64,000 nucleotides of DNA from Microbacterium foliorum (GTDB taxonomy: Bacteria; Actinomycetota; Actinomycetes; Actinomycetales; Microbacteriaceae): NCBI RefSeq assembly GCF_006385575.1, contig NZ_CP041040.1, positions 1 through 64,000 of the forward strand, written 5' to 3'. Shown here piece by piece: positions 1 to 10,137 of the stretch; the stretch's first letter is position 1; each line of letters starts with the position of its first letter. The notes under the pieces were generated by a model. The model ran no database searches and was not told where the DNA came from. It worked only from the letters and a program-made list of their open reading frames with translations. The position numbers and the translations under genes were made by a program.

Positions 1-1392
1 ATGTCATCACCTGCCCAGCCCGACGTCCCGATCTGGACCACGGTGCAGGAGCTCCTCGAAGCGGATGACAGAGTCACCCCTCAGCTCCAGGGATTCCTCA
101 GCCTCGCTGTTCCTGCCGGTGTGATGGCGGCGACGCTCTATCTCGAGGTCCCCAACGATCTCACCGCCGCGCAGATCAACAAGAGACTGCGCCTGCCGAT
201 CATGGAGGCTCTCTCTCACATCGGCGACGAGGTCACCTCCTACCGAGTGGTGGTCAACCACGAACTCGCCGAGCAGCCGACGGCGCCCATCGCCGTCGCC
301 GACTACGGCCGCCAGGAGCAGATCCGCGTCGAATCTCCGATGGAGCAGCCGACGCAGCAGCGTCACGAGTCACGCCTCAATCCCAAGTACACCTTCGACA
401 ACTTCGTCATCGGGCAGTCCAACAGGTTCGCCCATGCCGCAGCCGTCGCTGTCGCCGAAGCGCCGGCCAAGGCCTACAACCCGCTCTTCATCTACGGTGA
501 CTCCGGCCTCGGCAAGACACACCTGCTGCACGCGATCGGTGACTACGCCCAGTCGCTCTATGCCGGCGTCAAGGTCAGGTACGTGTCGAGCGAGGAGTTC
601 ACGAACGATTTCATCAACTCGATCGCGAACAACCGGGGTGCGGCGTTCCAGGCCCGGTACCGCGACGTCGACATCCTCCTGATCGACGACATCCAGTTCC
701 TGCAGGGTCGCGCCGAGACCCAGGAGGCGTTCTTCCACACCTTCAACACGCTCCACGACCACAACAAGCAGGTCGTGATCACGAGCGATGTCGCCCCGAA
801 GCATCTGACCGGATTCGAGGACCGGATGCGGAGTCGGTTCGAGTGGGGTCTGATCACCGACGTCCAGGCTCCCGACCTCGAGACGAGGATCGCGATCCTG
901 CGCAAGAAGGCGCAGAGCGAAGCCCTTCATATTCCCGATGAGGTACTCGAGTACATCGCCACGGTGGTGTCGTCGAACATCCGCGAACTCGAAGGTGCGC
1001 TGATCCGGGTCTCGGCCTTCGCCAGCCTGAACCGCTCGGCTCTCGACATCTCTCTGGCGCAGACGGTGCTGCGCGACATCATCGACACGGCAGAGGACAA
1101 CATCATCTCGCCGACGGACATCATCACTGCGACCGCGCAGTACTTCAAGCTCACGGTCGACGACCTCTACGGCTCGAGCAGGTCGCAGCAGATCGCGACC
1201 TCGCGTCAGATCGCCATGTACCTGTGCCGGGAGCGCACCAGCCTGTCTCTGCCGAAGATCGGGCAGCTGTTCGGCAACCGTGATCACACCACCGTGATGT
1301 ACGCCTACAAGAAGATCAGCGAGCTCATGAAGGAGCGTCGTTCGATCTACAACCAGGTGACCGAGATCACCACACAGCTCGGTCGACGCTGA
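1..1392 (+). CDS. dnaA: Chromosomal replication initiator DnaA
   Basis: Initiator ATPase that binds DnaA boxes at oriC and opens the origin. The 463-residue protein shows the family layout: domain I at about 1-90, a variable linker, an AAA+ domain with Walker A at residues 166-173 (GDSGLGKT) and a Walker B run LLIDD, and a C-terminal DNA-binding domain with the signature RDHTTVMYAYKKI. The ATG is the first base of the window, so its promoter is outside and the N-terminus cannot be tested further. A strong hairpin terminator follows, then the DnaA-box cluster and dnaN, the standard actinobacterial order. The family call is secure. Confidence 0.98.
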   Translation: MSSPAQPDVPIWTTVQELLEADDRVTPQLQGFLSLAVPAGVMAATLYLEVPNDLTAAQINKRLRLPIMEALSHIGDEVTSYRVVVNHELAEQPTAPIAVADYGRQEQIRVESPMEQPTQQRHESRLNPKYTFDNFVIGQSNRFAHAAAVAVAEAPAKAYNPLFIYGDSGLGKTHLLHAIGDYAQSLYAGVKVRYVSSEEFTNDFINSIANNRGAAFQARYRDVDILLIDDIQFLQGRAETQEAFFHTFNTLHDHNKQVVITSDVAPKHLTGFEDRMRSRFEWGLITDVQAPDLETRIAILRKKAQSEALHIPDEVLEYIATVVSSNIRELEGALIRVSAFASLNRSALDISLAQTVLRDIIDTAEDNIISPTDIITATAQYFKLTVDDLYGSSRSQQIATSRQIAMYLCRERTSLSLPKIGQLFGNRDHTTVMYAYKKISELMKERRSIYNQVTEITTQLGRR

Positions 1393-1409
1393 ACTCACGT
1401 CACCTCTAA

Positions 1410-1451
1410 AAAGGGGGTCGTAGCTTCCGATGGGACGCTACGGCCCCCTTT
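1410..1451 (+). terminator. Rho-independent-type terminator after dnaA
   Basis: A 15-bp stem begins AAAGGGGG at 1410-1424 and pairs with 1437-1451 (ending CCCCCTTT), with one G-T wobble and a 12-base loop. It lies 18 bases after the dnaA stop codon and would separate dnaA from the origin. Confidence 0.8.
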
Positions 1452-1499
1452 CCGTGCGTGCGGGAGGCATATGCGCGACCGGATCGATGCCAGTTTGCA

Positions 1500-1740
1500 C
1501 ATGTGGATAACTTGTGGATGAGTCGCCTCGAGATCGGGACGGATGTGTGTGAAACGGCCGAACCTGTGGATAACTCGGGGAGACGGTTCGACCGAGGGGA
1601 AGCTGTCCACCCGCGGATTCCTCAGGGTTTCCACAACTGACAACCGTGTAGTTCCCTACTCGCGTCTGCTTTCCACCGAGTTATCCACAGTATCCACAGG
1701 TGTTAACACCGTTAAGGAGTTAATTCAATTCAAGGGCGAT
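1500..1740. other. Chromosomal origin oriC with DnaA boxes and AT-rich stretch
   Basis: The 494-base dnaA-dnaN gap holds no plausible gene but a cluster of DnaA boxes. Perfect boxes lie at 1502-1510 and 1565-1573 (TGTGGATAA, minus orientation) and 1681-1689 (TTATCCACA, plus). One-mismatch boxes lie at 1513-1521 (TGTGGATGA) and 1690-1698 (GTATCCACA); a weaker one is GTTTCCACA at 1627-1635. The last tandem pair is followed by GGT-GTTAACACC (1699-1710) and the least GC-rich stretch of the area (about 1702-1735), a likely unwinding element. Location between dnaA and dnaN supports oriC; the exact limits are inferred. Confidence 0.9.
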
Positions 1741-1886
1741 CCGATCACCAGACGGTGGGGAAAGTCCGACGGGCCGGAGGTTTGCACCGGTCGTAGGGAT
1801 ACGCCCGACTGTGGGGCTAGCATGGGAAGCCCTGCACAGGCAGGACCGATGACGACACGTCTCAGAATGACGACAAGGGAGCACCA

Positions 1887-3029
1887 GTGAGGTTTCAGGT
1901 CAACCGCGATGTCTTCAGCGAGGCTGTCTCGTTCGTCGTCAAGCTGCTTCCGCAGCGCAACCCGCAGCCGATCCTCGCCGGAGTCCTCATCGAGGCAGAC
2001 GGATCCGGGCTGACACTCTCGGCCTTCGACTACGAAGCATCCGCTCGGACCACCATCGAGGCCACGGTCGACACACCCGGCACGATCCTCGTTCACGGCC
2101 GACTGCTCTCCGACATCGCCAGCCGCCTCCCGAATGCTCCGATCGAGATCGCCGTCGAGGACGACGGCAGCATCACGGTCACCTGCGGCTCGGCTCGATT
2201 CACTCTCGCAGCCATGCCGGTCGAGGAATATCCATCCATCCCCGAGGTCTCCGGCTCGTCTGGTGTCGTCCCCGCCGATGACTTCGGAACCGCGATCGCT
2301 CAGGTCGGCTTCGCCGCATCGCGTGATGACGTGACCCCGGTGCTCACCGGTGTCCAGCTCGAGGTCTCCGGGCACACGCTCAGCCTGGTCGCCACCGACC
2401 GCTACCGCGTCTCGCTCCGAGACGTCCCCTGGGATGGCGAGGCTGTCGAGGCGAGCGCGCTGGTTCCCGCACGCACGCTTCTCGAGGTCGGAAAGACGTT
2501 CGGTCACGCCGGAACGATCCAGATCGCGTTCTCCGGAGCCGGCGACCGCGAGATCATCGCCTTCACGGCGGGCAACAAGACGGTCACCTCGCTGCTGATC
2601 AAGGGCAACTTCCCGCCTGTCCGTCGTCTCTTCCCCGAGCAGACCGAGCACTACGCGGTCGTCAACACCGCCGACCTGGTCGAAGCGGTCCGCCGTGTGT
2701 CGCTCGTGCTGGATCGCGCTGCTCCGCTGCGCTTCACGTTCACGTCCGACAGCGTCACGATGGATGCATCGGGCAGTGAGCACGCTCGCGCCTCGGAGTC
2801 CGTCGACGCGATCCTGAACGGTGGCGACGACGTCACTCTGGGCCTCAACCCGCAGTACCTCATCGAGGCGCTCGGCGCGGTCAAGAGCGAGTTCGTCCGC
2901 GTCACGTTCACCTCGAGCGACAACGCGAACAAGCTCAGCCCGGTGCTGATCACGAGCCAGACCTCGGTCGATCAGGCCGGACTCGACTCGTTCAAGTACC
3001 TGCTGCAGCCCAACCTGCTGCTCCGCTGA
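1887..3029 (+). CDS. dnaN: DNA polymerase III beta subunit (sliding clamp)
   Basis: Ring-shaped clamp that tethers DNA polymerase III to DNA. The 380-residue product has the usual clamp length and three similar domains of about 120 residues, and opens with MRFQVNRDVFSEAVSFVVK as actinobacterial clamps do. The start is GTG at 1887, preceded by AAGGGAG about 8 bases upstream. It sits directly after oriC and before recF. Nothing in the reading frame is unusual. Confidence 0.97.
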   Translation: MRFQVNRDVFSEAVSFVVKLLPQRNPQPILAGVLIEADGSGLTLSAFDYEASARTTIEATVDTPGTILVHGRLLSDIASRLPNAPIEIAVEDDGSITVTCGSARFTLAAMPVEEYPSIPEVSGSSGVVPADDFGTAIAQVGFAASRDDVTPVLTGVQLEVSGHTLSLVATDRYRVSLRDVPWDGEAVEASALVPARTLLEVGKTFGHAGTIQIAFSGAGDREIIAFTAGNKTVTSLLIKGNFPPVRRLFPEQTEHYAVVNTADLVEAVRRVSLVLDRAAPLRFTFTSDSVTMDASGSEHARASESVDAILNGGDDVTLGLNPQYLIEALGAVKSEFVRVTFTSSDNANKLSPVLITSQTSVDQAGLDSFKYLLQPNLLLR

Positions 3030-3093
3030 TCCTGCGACGGGCGCGCTTCCGCGCGGCGACAGCGGTGTCAGACCCCGAAGGTAGGCTGACAGC

Positions 3094-4254
3094 GTGATTG
3101 TGGAACACCTGAGCCTGGTCGACTTCCGCAATTACGCGACCGCGGATCTGGCCCTGCACAAGGGCCCCAACGTTCTGGTCGGCCGAAACGGACAGGGCAA
3201 GACGAATCTCGCAGAAGCGGTCGTCTTCCTCGCCACTCTCGGCTCCCACCGGGTCTCGTCGGATGCGCCGATGGTGCGCGAAGGTCAGGACTTCGCCATC
3301 ATCCGTGCTCGCCTCTCGCACGGTGAACGCAAAGTGCTGATCGAGGTGCAGCTCAACAAGCAGGGATCCAACAAGGCGCGCATCAACGGCTCGCCCTCGA
3401 AGACCAATGAGCTTCCCCGGTATGCGCATGTGGTGCTGTTCGCCCCTGAAGATCTCCAGATCGTGCGCGGCGATCCGTCGTCGCGGCGTCGTTTCGTCGA
3501 CCAGCTGCTGATCCAGCGCACTCCTCGCATGTCCTCGGTGCTCGCCGACTACGACCGTGTGCTCAAGCAGCGCAACGCCCTGCTGAAGTCGGCACGGGCG
3601 CGGGGCATCAAAGGCGAAGGCCTGAGCACCCTCGACGTGTGGGACGACAAGCTCGTCTCGCTCGGGGCAGAGATCATCACGGCGCGGCAGCGTCTCGCGG
3701 CCGATCTGCAGAATCCGGTCGCAGAGGCATACGCGGCGATAGCCGGTGAGGACCACCGTCCGCAGCTCGACTGGGCGCTCTCGGTGCGCGGCGCAGATCC
3801 CGAAGAGGGAGTCGATGCGCCGGCCGAGACGTCGGGAGACATCGCCGAGATGTTCCACGCCGCGCTGCTCGCCAAGCGATCGAATGAACTCGACCGCGGA
3901 CTCACCCTCACCGGCCCTCATCGCGACGATCTCGTACTCCGGGTGCGTGGTCTGCCTGTGAAGGGCTATGCATCCCACGGAGAATCCTGGTCCGTGGCTC
4001 TCGCTCTGCGCCTCGCCTCGGCCGAGCTGCTGCGCAGCGAGTCCCCCGCCGGCGACCCCGTGCTGATCCTCGACGACGTGTTCGCCGAACTCGACGCAGA
4101 CCGCCGTCAGCGTCTCGCCGCCCTCACCGCGGGATACGAGCAGGTGGTCGTCACTGCAGCGGTGGAGGAGGATATCCCCGAGGTGCTCCACGCGCATGTG
4201 GTGAGGATCTCCGCCGGAACCATCAGCGACGAGAGGGAGGTGTCCGATGAGTGA
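3094..4254 (+). CDS. recF: DNA replication and repair protein RecF
   Basis: SMC-like ATPase that helps load RecA at gapped DNA. Walker A lies at residues 30-37 (GRNGQGKT), and near the C-terminus the Walker B/signature region reads LILDDVFAELD, typical of RecF. The protein is 386 residues, normal for the family. The GTG start is preceded at six bases by TAGGCT (3082-3087), so the mRNA is probably leaderless. The last 8 bases overlap the next gene, indicating translational coupling. Confidence 0.96.
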   Translation: MIVEHLSLVDFRNYATADLALHKGPNVLVGRNGQGKTNLAEAVVFLATLGSHRVSSDAPMVREGQDFAIIRARLSHGERKVLIEVQLNKQGSNKARINGSPSKTNELPRYAHVVLFAPEDLQIVRGDPSSRRRFVDQLLIQRTPRMSSVLADYDRVLKQRNALLKSARARGIKGEGLSTLDVWDDKLVSLGAEIITARQRLAADLQNPVAEAYAAIAGEDHRPQLDWALSVRGADPEEGVDAPAETSGDIAEMFHAALLAKRSNELDRGLTLTGPHRDDLVLRVRGLPVKGYASHGESWSVALALRLASAELLRSESPAGDPVLILDDVFAELDADRRQRLAALTAGYEQVVVTAAVEEDIPEVLHAHVVRISAGTISDEREVSDE

Positions 4255-4750
4255 CACCACACCTGTTCCGGCATCCGAGACCCCCGAGACGGTCGCGACC
4301 TATCTGCGACTGCGTGGTCTCGCACCGAGCTCGAAGTCGTGGAAGCGCAAGCGGCGGATCGTCACAGACGATGACAACGCCCCCTTCACGCCCGGCCGCG
4401 ATCCCGGCCCCCTCGGAGCGGTGCTCGACAAGCTCAGCCGCGACTCGGGGTGGCAGAAGACCCTGGCCCGTGAAGACCTGGTCAGGCAGTGGGCCGATCT
4501 CGCGGGCACCGACACCGCGAAGCACTCCGAACCCGTCTCGCTCGAGCGTGGAGTGCTCACCGTGAAGTGCGATTCGACCGCCTGGGCGAAGAACCTCCAG
4601 TACATGCGAGGGACCATCCTCACCGAGATCGGTCGACGGTATCCGGATGCCGGGGTCGAGAACCTCCGCTTCATCGGACCGGACGTACCCTCGTGGAAAT
4701 GGGGTCCCAGAGTCGTTCCAGGACGGGGCCCGCGCGATACCTACGGGTAG
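4247..4750 (+). CDS. DUF721 (DciA-like) protein
   Basis: DUF721 protein of 167 residues encoded in the conserved slot between recF and gyrB. A charged N-terminal segment is followed by a compact domain containing LVRQWADLAGTDTAKHSEPVSL..., LTVKCDSTAWAKNLQYM and an RRYPDAGVENLRFIGP ending, the typical DUF721 pattern. DciA members of the family interact with the replicative helicase DnaB; whether this protein loads helicase is inferred from family and location. Its ATG overlaps the recF stop by 8 bases, so the two are co-translated. Confidence 0.85.
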   Translation: MSDTTPVPASETPETVATYLRLRGLAPSSKSWKRKRRIVTDDDNAPFTPGRDPGPLGAVLDKLSRDSGWQKTLAREDLVRQWADLAGTDTAKHSEPVSLERGVLTVKCDSTAWAKNLQYMRGTILTEIGRRYPDAGVENLRFIGPDVPSWKWGPRVVPGRGPRDTYG

Positions 4751-4868
4751 GGCACCGTTCAGGGGGTTCGGGAGGCTCAGAGGGCCACACACGGCCGTTC
4801 AGCGGGATTTCGAGTCGAAAGACCGCTAGAATGGGAGTTCGTGATATCGATGTGGAGTATGCCCTCTG

Positions 4869-6983
4869 ATGACGCCTGAATTCCCTGCTGACGAGACGGA
4901 ATCGACCACCGGGGAAACCCCTGACCCCTCCCAGGGCGCAGAGACCCAGACTCCCGCGGAAGCGGAGACGAGGTCTACATCGATCTCCCCCAAGATCAAG
5001 CAGCCCGGCGAGTACGGTGCCGACTCGATCCAGATCCTCGAGGGACTCGAGGCGGTGCGCAAGCGCCCCGGCATGTACATCGGATCCACGGGTCCGCGTG
5101 GTCTGCACCACCTGGTCTACGAGATCGTCGACAACTCGGTCGATGAGGCTCTGGCCGGCTACGCCGACACGATCTACGTGACGCTGCTCGAGGACGGCGG
5201 CGTGCGCGTCATCGACAACGGCCGCGGAATCCCGGTCGACCCGCACTCCTCCGACCCGTCGAAGTCGACGGTCGAGGTCGTGCTGACCATCCTGCATGCG
5301 GGTGGCAAGTTCGGTGGCGGTGCCTACGCCGTCTCGGGTGGTCTGCACGGCGTCGGCTCCTCTGTCGTGAACGCCCTGTCGACCCGCTTCGATGTCGAGG
5401 TCAAGCAGAAGGGCTTCGTCTGGCGGCACAGCTTCGCCGACGGTGGAGTTCCGCAGCAGAAGCTCATCAAGGGCGAGGAGACCGACGACACCGGCACGAG
5501 CATCACGTTCTGGCCGGATGCCTCGATCTTCACCGAGACGACCGACTTCGACTACGACACCCTGCGCACCCGCTTCCAGCAGATGGCGTTCCTCAACAAG
5601 GGACTCCGTATCGAGCTGCTCGACGAGCGCGCGTCCTCGGCCTATGAGGTCGAAGATGCCGGTGTGACCACGACCAAGCAGCCGGGCGATGTCTTCTTCT
5701 ACGAGCGTGGACTGGTCGACTACGTCGAGTACCTCAACAAGGTGCGTCACGCCGAGGTCGTCAACGACGAGATCATCGCTTTCGAGTCCGAGGACACGGC
5801 GCGCAAGATCTCGCTCGAGGTCGCGATGCAGTGGACCACCTCGTACACCGAGAACGTCTTCACCTATGCGAACACGATCAACACCCACGAGGGCGGCACC
5901 CACGAAGAGGGCTTCCGCGCCGCGCTCACCACGCTGGTGAACAAGTACGCGCGCGCGAACAACATCCTCAAGGAGAAGGAAGAGAACCTCTCCGGCGACG
6001 ACGTGCGCGAGGGACTGACCGCCGTCATCTCGATCAAGCTCGGCGAGCCCCAGTTCGAGGGTCAGACCAAGACCAAGCTCGGCAACACCGAGGCCAAGGC
6101 TTTCGTGCAGAAGGTCGTGGGCGATCAGCTCGGCGACTGGTTCGACCGCAACCCGGCCCAGGCGAAGAACATCATCCGCAAGGCGCTCGACGCCGCGACC
6201 GCACGTCTCGCCGCACGCAAGGCGCGCGAGACCGCACGACGCAAGAGCGTGTTCGAGTCCGCGGCGATGCCCGACAAGCTCAAGGACTGCACCAGCAAGG
6301 ACCCCTCGATCAGCGAGATCTTCCTCGTCGAGGGTGACTCGGCCGGCGGCTCGGCAGTGCAGGGACGCGACCCGCACACGCAGGCGATCCTCGCGCTCCG
6401 CGGCAAGATCCTCAACGTCGAGCGCGCACGTCTCGACAAGGCGCTCGGCAACCGCGAGGTCCAGGCGATGATCCAGGCCTTCGGCACGGGCATCGGCGAA
6501 GAGTTCGACATCGAGAAGGCGCGCTATCACAAGATCGTGCTGATGGCGGATGCCGATGTCGACGGTCAGCACATCACGACGCTGCTGCTGACGCTGCTGT
6601 TCCGGTACATGCGCGGACTCATCGAGGCGGGCTTCGTGTACCTCGCGATGCCGCCGCTGTACCGCCTCAAGTGGTCGAACTCCGCACACGAGTACGTGTT
6701 CAGTGACGCCGAGCGCGACGCGCTGCTGAAGTTCGGCCTCGACAACGGCAAGCGCATCCCGAAGGACGCCGGCATCCAGCGCTACAAGGGTCTCGGCGAG
6801 ATGAACGCCAAGGAGCTGTGGGAGACCACGATGGACCACACCACGCGGACGCTCCGCCAGGTGACCATCGAGGATGCCGCGGCAGCCGACGAGATCTTCA
6901 GCGTGCTGATGGGCGAGGACGTCGAATCCCGACGCAGCTTCATCCAGCGCAACGCCAAGGACGTCCGCTTCCTCGACATCTGA
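4869..6983 (+). CDS. gyrB: DNA gyrase subunit B
   Basis: ATPase subunit of gyrase, which introduces negative supercoils together with GyrA. The 704-residue protein has a GHKL ATPase domain ([12 protein letters not shown] near residues 86-97, [14 protein letters not shown] further on), a transducer domain and a TOPRIM domain with EGDSAGGSA and the DADVDGQH metal-binding motif. The N-terminus carries an extra acidic, Thr/Glu/Pro-rich stretch of about 45 residues before the conserved [31 protein letters not shown] -10-like hexamer at 4827-4832 suggests its own promoter in the 118-base gap after the DUF721 gene. Confidence 0.98.
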   Translation: MTPEFPADETESTTGETPDPSQGAETQTPAEAETRSTSISPKIKQPGEYGADSIQILEGLEAVRKRPGMYIGSTGPRGLHHLVYEIVDNSVDEALAGYADTIYVTLLEDGGVRVIDNGRGIPVDPHSSDPSKSTVEVVLTILHAGGKFGGGAYAVSGGLHGVGSSVVNALSTRFDVEVKQKGFVWRHSFADGGVPQQKLIKGEETDDTGTSITFWPDASIFTETTDFDYDTLRTRFQQMAFLNKGLRIELLDERASSAYEVEDAGVTTTKQPGDVFFYERGLVDYVEYLNKVRHAEVVNDEIIAFESEDTARKISLEVAMQWTTSYTENVFTYANTINTHEGGTHEEGFRAALTTLVNKYARANNILKEKEENLSGDDVREGLTAVISIKLGEPQFEGQTKTKLGNTEAKAFVQKVVGDQLGDWFDRNPAQAKNIIRKALDAATARLAARKARETARRKSVFESAAMPDKLKDCTSKDPSISEIFLVEGDSAGGSAVQGRDPHTQAILALRGKILNVERARLDKALGNREVQAMIQAFGTGIGEEFDIEKARYHKIVLMADADVDGQHITTLLLTLLFRYMRGLIEAGFVYLAMPPLYRLKWSNSAHEYVFSDAERDALLKFGLDNGKRIPKDAGIQRYKGLGEMNAKELWETTMDHTTRTLRQVTIEDAAAADEIFSVLMGEDVESRRSFIQRNAKDVRFLDI

Positions 6984-7035
6984 GGCGCTCCGCGCCCTGC
7001 ATTCGCTCGACTAACGACCGGAATCGACAACACAC

Positions 7036-9600
7036 ATGACTGACGACGCACGCCCCGAGCCCCCGGCACACGACCACGGAAAGATCGACCAGGTCGATCT
7101 GCAGTCCGAGATGCAGCGCAGCTATCTCGACTACGCGATGGCCGTGATCGTCGGCCGTGCCCTCCCCGACGTGCGCGACGGTCTGAAGCCTGTGCACCGC
7201 CGCGTGATCTACGGCATGTACGACGGCGGATTCCGGCCCGACAAGTCGTTCTCGAAGTGCGCCCGTGTCGTCGGCGAGGTCATGGGTCAGTACCACCCGC
7301 ACGGTGACTCGGCGATCTACGACGCCCTCGTGCGTCTGGTGCAGCCGTGGGCGCTGCGGTACCCGCTCGCGCTGGGTCAGGGCAACTTCGGCTCTCCCGG
7401 CAACATGGGCGCCGCGGCTCCTCGATACACCGAGACCAAGATGGCTCCCCTCGCGCTCGAGATGGTGCGCGACATCGAAGAAGACACCGTCGACTTCCAG
7501 GACAACTACGACGGCCAGACCCAGGAACCGACGGTTCTTCCCGCGCGGTTCCCGAACCTGCTCGTCAACGGCTCGGTCGGTATCGCCGTCGGCATGGCGA
7601 CCAACATCCCCCCGCACAACCTGCGTGAGATCTCGGATGCTGCGCTCTGGGCCCTCGACAACCCCGGCCTTCCGCGTGACGAGCTGCTCGACGGGCTGAT
7701 CCAGCGCGTTCCGGGCCCCGACTTCCCGACCGGCGCTCAGATCCTGGGCACCAAGGGAATCCACGAGGCGTATCGCACCGGCCGCGGATCCATCACGATG
7801 CGCGCGGTCGTCAACGTCGAGGAGATCCAGGGCCGCACATGCCTCGTGATCACCGAGCTGCCGTACCAGGTCAACCCCGACAACGTCGCCGTGAAGATCG
7901 GCGACCTCGTGCGTGACGGCAAGATCAGCGGCATCGCCGACATCCGCGACGAGTCCTCCGACCGCACGGGTCAGCGCCTCGTCGTCGTGCTCAAGCGCGA
8001 TGCCGTCGCGAAGGTCGTGCTCAACAACCTCTACAAGCACACGCAGCTTCAGGAGAACTTCGGCGCCAACATGCTCGCGATCGTCGACGGCGTGCCGCGC
8101 ACGCTGGCGATCGACGGGTTCGTGACCTACTGGATCACCCACCAGCTCGAGGTCATCGTCCGCCGCACGCGCTTCCGTCTGGCGAAGGCCGAGCGTCGCA
8201 TGCACATCCTGCGCGGTTATCTCAAGGCGCTCGACGCGCTCGACGAGGTCATCGCCCTGATCCGCCGCTCCGCCACGGTCGAGGACGCCCGCGAGGGGCT
8301 GAAGAAGCTCCTCGAGATCGACGACGACCAGGCCCAGGCCATCCTCGACATGCAGCTCCGCCGCCTCGCGGCTCTCGAGCGGCAGAAGATCCTCGACGAG
8401 GCGGCCGAGCTCGAGCGTCTCATCGCCGAGTACCAGGCGATCCTGGCCGATGAGTCGCTGCAGCGCGACATCATCCGCGAGGAGCTCACGGGCATCGTCG
8501 ACCGCTTCGGCGACGACCGCCGCACGCACATCCTGCACGGTTTCGACGGCGATGTCTCGATGGAAGACCTCATCGCCGAAGAGGAGATGGTCGTCACCAT
8601 CACCCGCGCCGGGTACATCAAGCGCACGCGGAGCGACAACTATCGGTCGCAGCACCGCGGCGGCAAGGGCATCAAGGGCGCCCAGCTGCGGGCGGATGAC
8701 ATCGTCGAGCATTTCTTCGTGACGACGACGCACCACTGGCTGCTGTTCTTCACCGACAAGGGGCGCGTGTACCGCGCGAAGACCTATGAGGTTCCCGAGG
8801 CCGGGCGCGACGCCAAGGGAACGCACGTCGCGAACCTGCTCGCCCTGCAGCCCGACGAGAACATCGCGCAGGTGCTCGACATCCGCGACTACGAGGTCGC
8901 CGACTATCTGGTGCTCGCGACGCGCGACGGTCTCGTCAAGAAGACGCGCCTCGACACGTATGACACCAACCGCCAGGGCGGCGTCATCGCGATCCGTCTG
9001 AACGACGAGGACGAGCTCGTCTCGGCCCTCATGGTCAACGCCGAGGACGACATCCTTCTCATCAGCCGTCGGGGCATGTCGGTCAGGTTCAGCGCGACCG
9101 ACGAGGCGCTGCGGCCGATGGGCCGCGCGACCGCGGGTGTGAAGGGCATGAAGTTCCGTGAGGGCGACAGCCTGCTGTCGGCATCCGTCGCAGCCCCCGG
9201 TCAGTTCGTGTTCGTGGTGACCGACGGCGGGTACGCCAAGCGCACGGCCGTCGAGGAATACCGCGTCCAGGGACGCGGTGGTTACGGCATCAAGGTGGCC
9301 AAGCTCCACGACGATCGGGGCACTCTCGCGGGTGGTCTGATGGTCTCGTCCGACGACGAGGTCCTTGTGGTTCTGTCCAGCGGCAAGGTGGTACGCTCTG
9401 CCGTGGCCGAGGTGCCCGCCAAGGGCCGAGACACCATGGGAGTGGTGTTCGCACGGACGACGGAAGCCGACCGGATCCTCGCCATCGCCCGCAACGGCGA
9501 GCGGGGCCTCACCGAAGAAGACGAATCGGATGAGGCTGAGGTGGAATCCGAGTCCACCGCCCCCGAGACGAACGAGAACCCTGAGGAAGCAGACGCATGA
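7036..9600 (+). CDS. gyrA: DNA gyrase subunit A
   Basis: Breakage-reunion subunit of gyrase, 854 residues. The catalytic tyrosine is Y131 in AAPRYTE. The quinolone-determining region reads [14 protein letters not shown], with Ser92 and Asp96 in the two usual resistance positions, so nothing here suggests target-site resistance. The C-terminal half holds the beta-pinwheel repeats (including a GGKGIKG box), and the extreme C-terminus is an acidic Glu-rich tail. It lies 52 bases after gyrB and overlaps the next gene by ATGA. Confidence 0.98.
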   Translation: MTDDARPEPPAHDHGKIDQVDLQSEMQRSYLDYAMAVIVGRALPDVRDGLKPVHRRVIYGMYDGGFRPDKSFSKCARVVGEVMGQYHPHGDSAIYDALVRLVQPWALRYPLALGQGNFGSPGNMGAAAPRYTETKMAPLALEMVRDIEEDTVDFQDNYDGQTQEPTVLPARFPNLLVNGSVGIAVGMATNIPPHNLREISDAALWALDNPGLPRDELLDGLIQRVPGPDFPTGAQILGTKGIHEAYRTGRGSITMRAVVNVEEIQGRTCLVITELPYQVNPDNVAVKIGDLVRDGKISGIADIRDESSDRTGQRLVVVLKRDAVAKVVLNNLYKHTQLQENFGANMLAIVDGVPRTLAIDGFVTYWITHQLEVIVRRTRFRLAKAERRMHILRGYLKALDALDEVIALIRRSATVEDAREGLKKLLEIDDDQAQAILDMQLRRLAALERQKILDEAAELERLIAEYQAILADESLQRDIIREELTGIVDRFGDDRRTHILHGFDGDVSMEDLIAEEEMVVTITRAGYIKRTRSDNYRSQHRGGKGIKGAQLRADDIVEHFFVTTTHHWLLFFTDKGRVYRAKTYEVPEAGRDAKGTHVANLLALQPDENIAQVLDIRDYEVADYLVLATRDGLVKKTRLDTYDTNRQGGVIAIRLNDEDELVSALMVNAEDDILLISRRGMSVRFSATDEALRPMGRATAGVKGMKFREGDSLLSASVAAPGQFVFVVTDGGYAKRTAVEEYRVQGRGGYGIKVAKLHDDRGTLAGGLMVSSDDEVLVVLSSGKVVRSAVAEVPAKGRDTMGVVFARTTEADRILAIARNGERGLTEEDESDEAEVESESTAPETNENPEEADA

Positions 9601-10001
9601 GCACAGTAGCCGACAAGCTGGCGAAGAAGTCCACGCGCAAGACCAGTGGCAAGCAGGTGCGCCTGCGTCTCGTCTACGTCGACTTCTGGTCGGCCGTGAA
9701 GCTCTCCTTCCTCGGAGCGGTCGCACTCGCGATCGTCACCATGGTGTCGTTCTTCCTGATCTTCCTGGTGCTCCAGGCGACGGGACTCCTCACCCAGGCC
9801 GACGAGATCATCGGCGCGATCACCGACAACTCGGTGCGCATCTCCGAGGTGGCCGGTCTTCCGCAGGTGATGGCGTTCGCCGCCGTCGTGTCGATCCTGA
9901 ACCTCATCGTCTTCACGGTGCTCGGCGCGGTCGTCGCCGGCATCTACAACGTCGCCGTGAAGGTGACGGGCGGTCTGCTCGTCGGCTTCATGTCGAACTG
10001 A
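9597..10001 (+). CDS. DUF3566 transmembrane protein
   Basis: Small membrane protein of 134 residues with a basic N-terminus ([20 protein letters not shown]), then two long hydrophobic segments at about 40-60 and 85-115. DUF3566 proteins immediately downstream of gyrA are a constant feature of actinobacteria; the function is unknown. ATGA overlap with gyrA indicates co-expression, and a strong terminator follows at 10015-10048. Confidence 0.9.
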   Translation: MSTVADKLAKKSTRKTSGKQVRLRLVYVDFWSAVKLSFLGAVALAIVTMVSFFLIFLVLQATGLLTQADEIIGAITDNSVRISEVAGLPQVMAFAAVVSILNLIVFTVLGAVVAGIYNVAVKVTGGLLVGFMSN

Positions 10002-10014
10002 TCCTCCGGATTCG

Positions 10015-10048
10015 AAGAGGGGCGGATGCTGCGGCATCCGCCCCTCTT
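10015..10048 (+). terminator. Terminator after gyrA-DUF3566
   Basis: A perfect stem, AAGAGGGGCGGATGC at 10015-10029 with GCATCCGCCCCTCTT at 10034-10048, has a TGCG loop and is followed by a T-rich run. It lies 13 bases after the DUF3566 stop and closes the gyrase operon. Confidence 0.9.
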
Positions 10049-10137
10049 TCTGTTCTCCGGCGGAGTAGGGAAAACCCGAAGCCGGGTGTCTGGTTTGCTC
10101 GGTGTCGGCGCGATCGGCGCCGCCGTACCTTTGAACC

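Noticed and set aside
6940..9726. A 928-codon open frame on the minus strand opposite gyrA, and similar long antisense frames opposite gyrB, dnaN/recF and others
   Set aside because: They mirror highly conserved genes, show no domain pattern and are the expected by-product of very high third-position GC.
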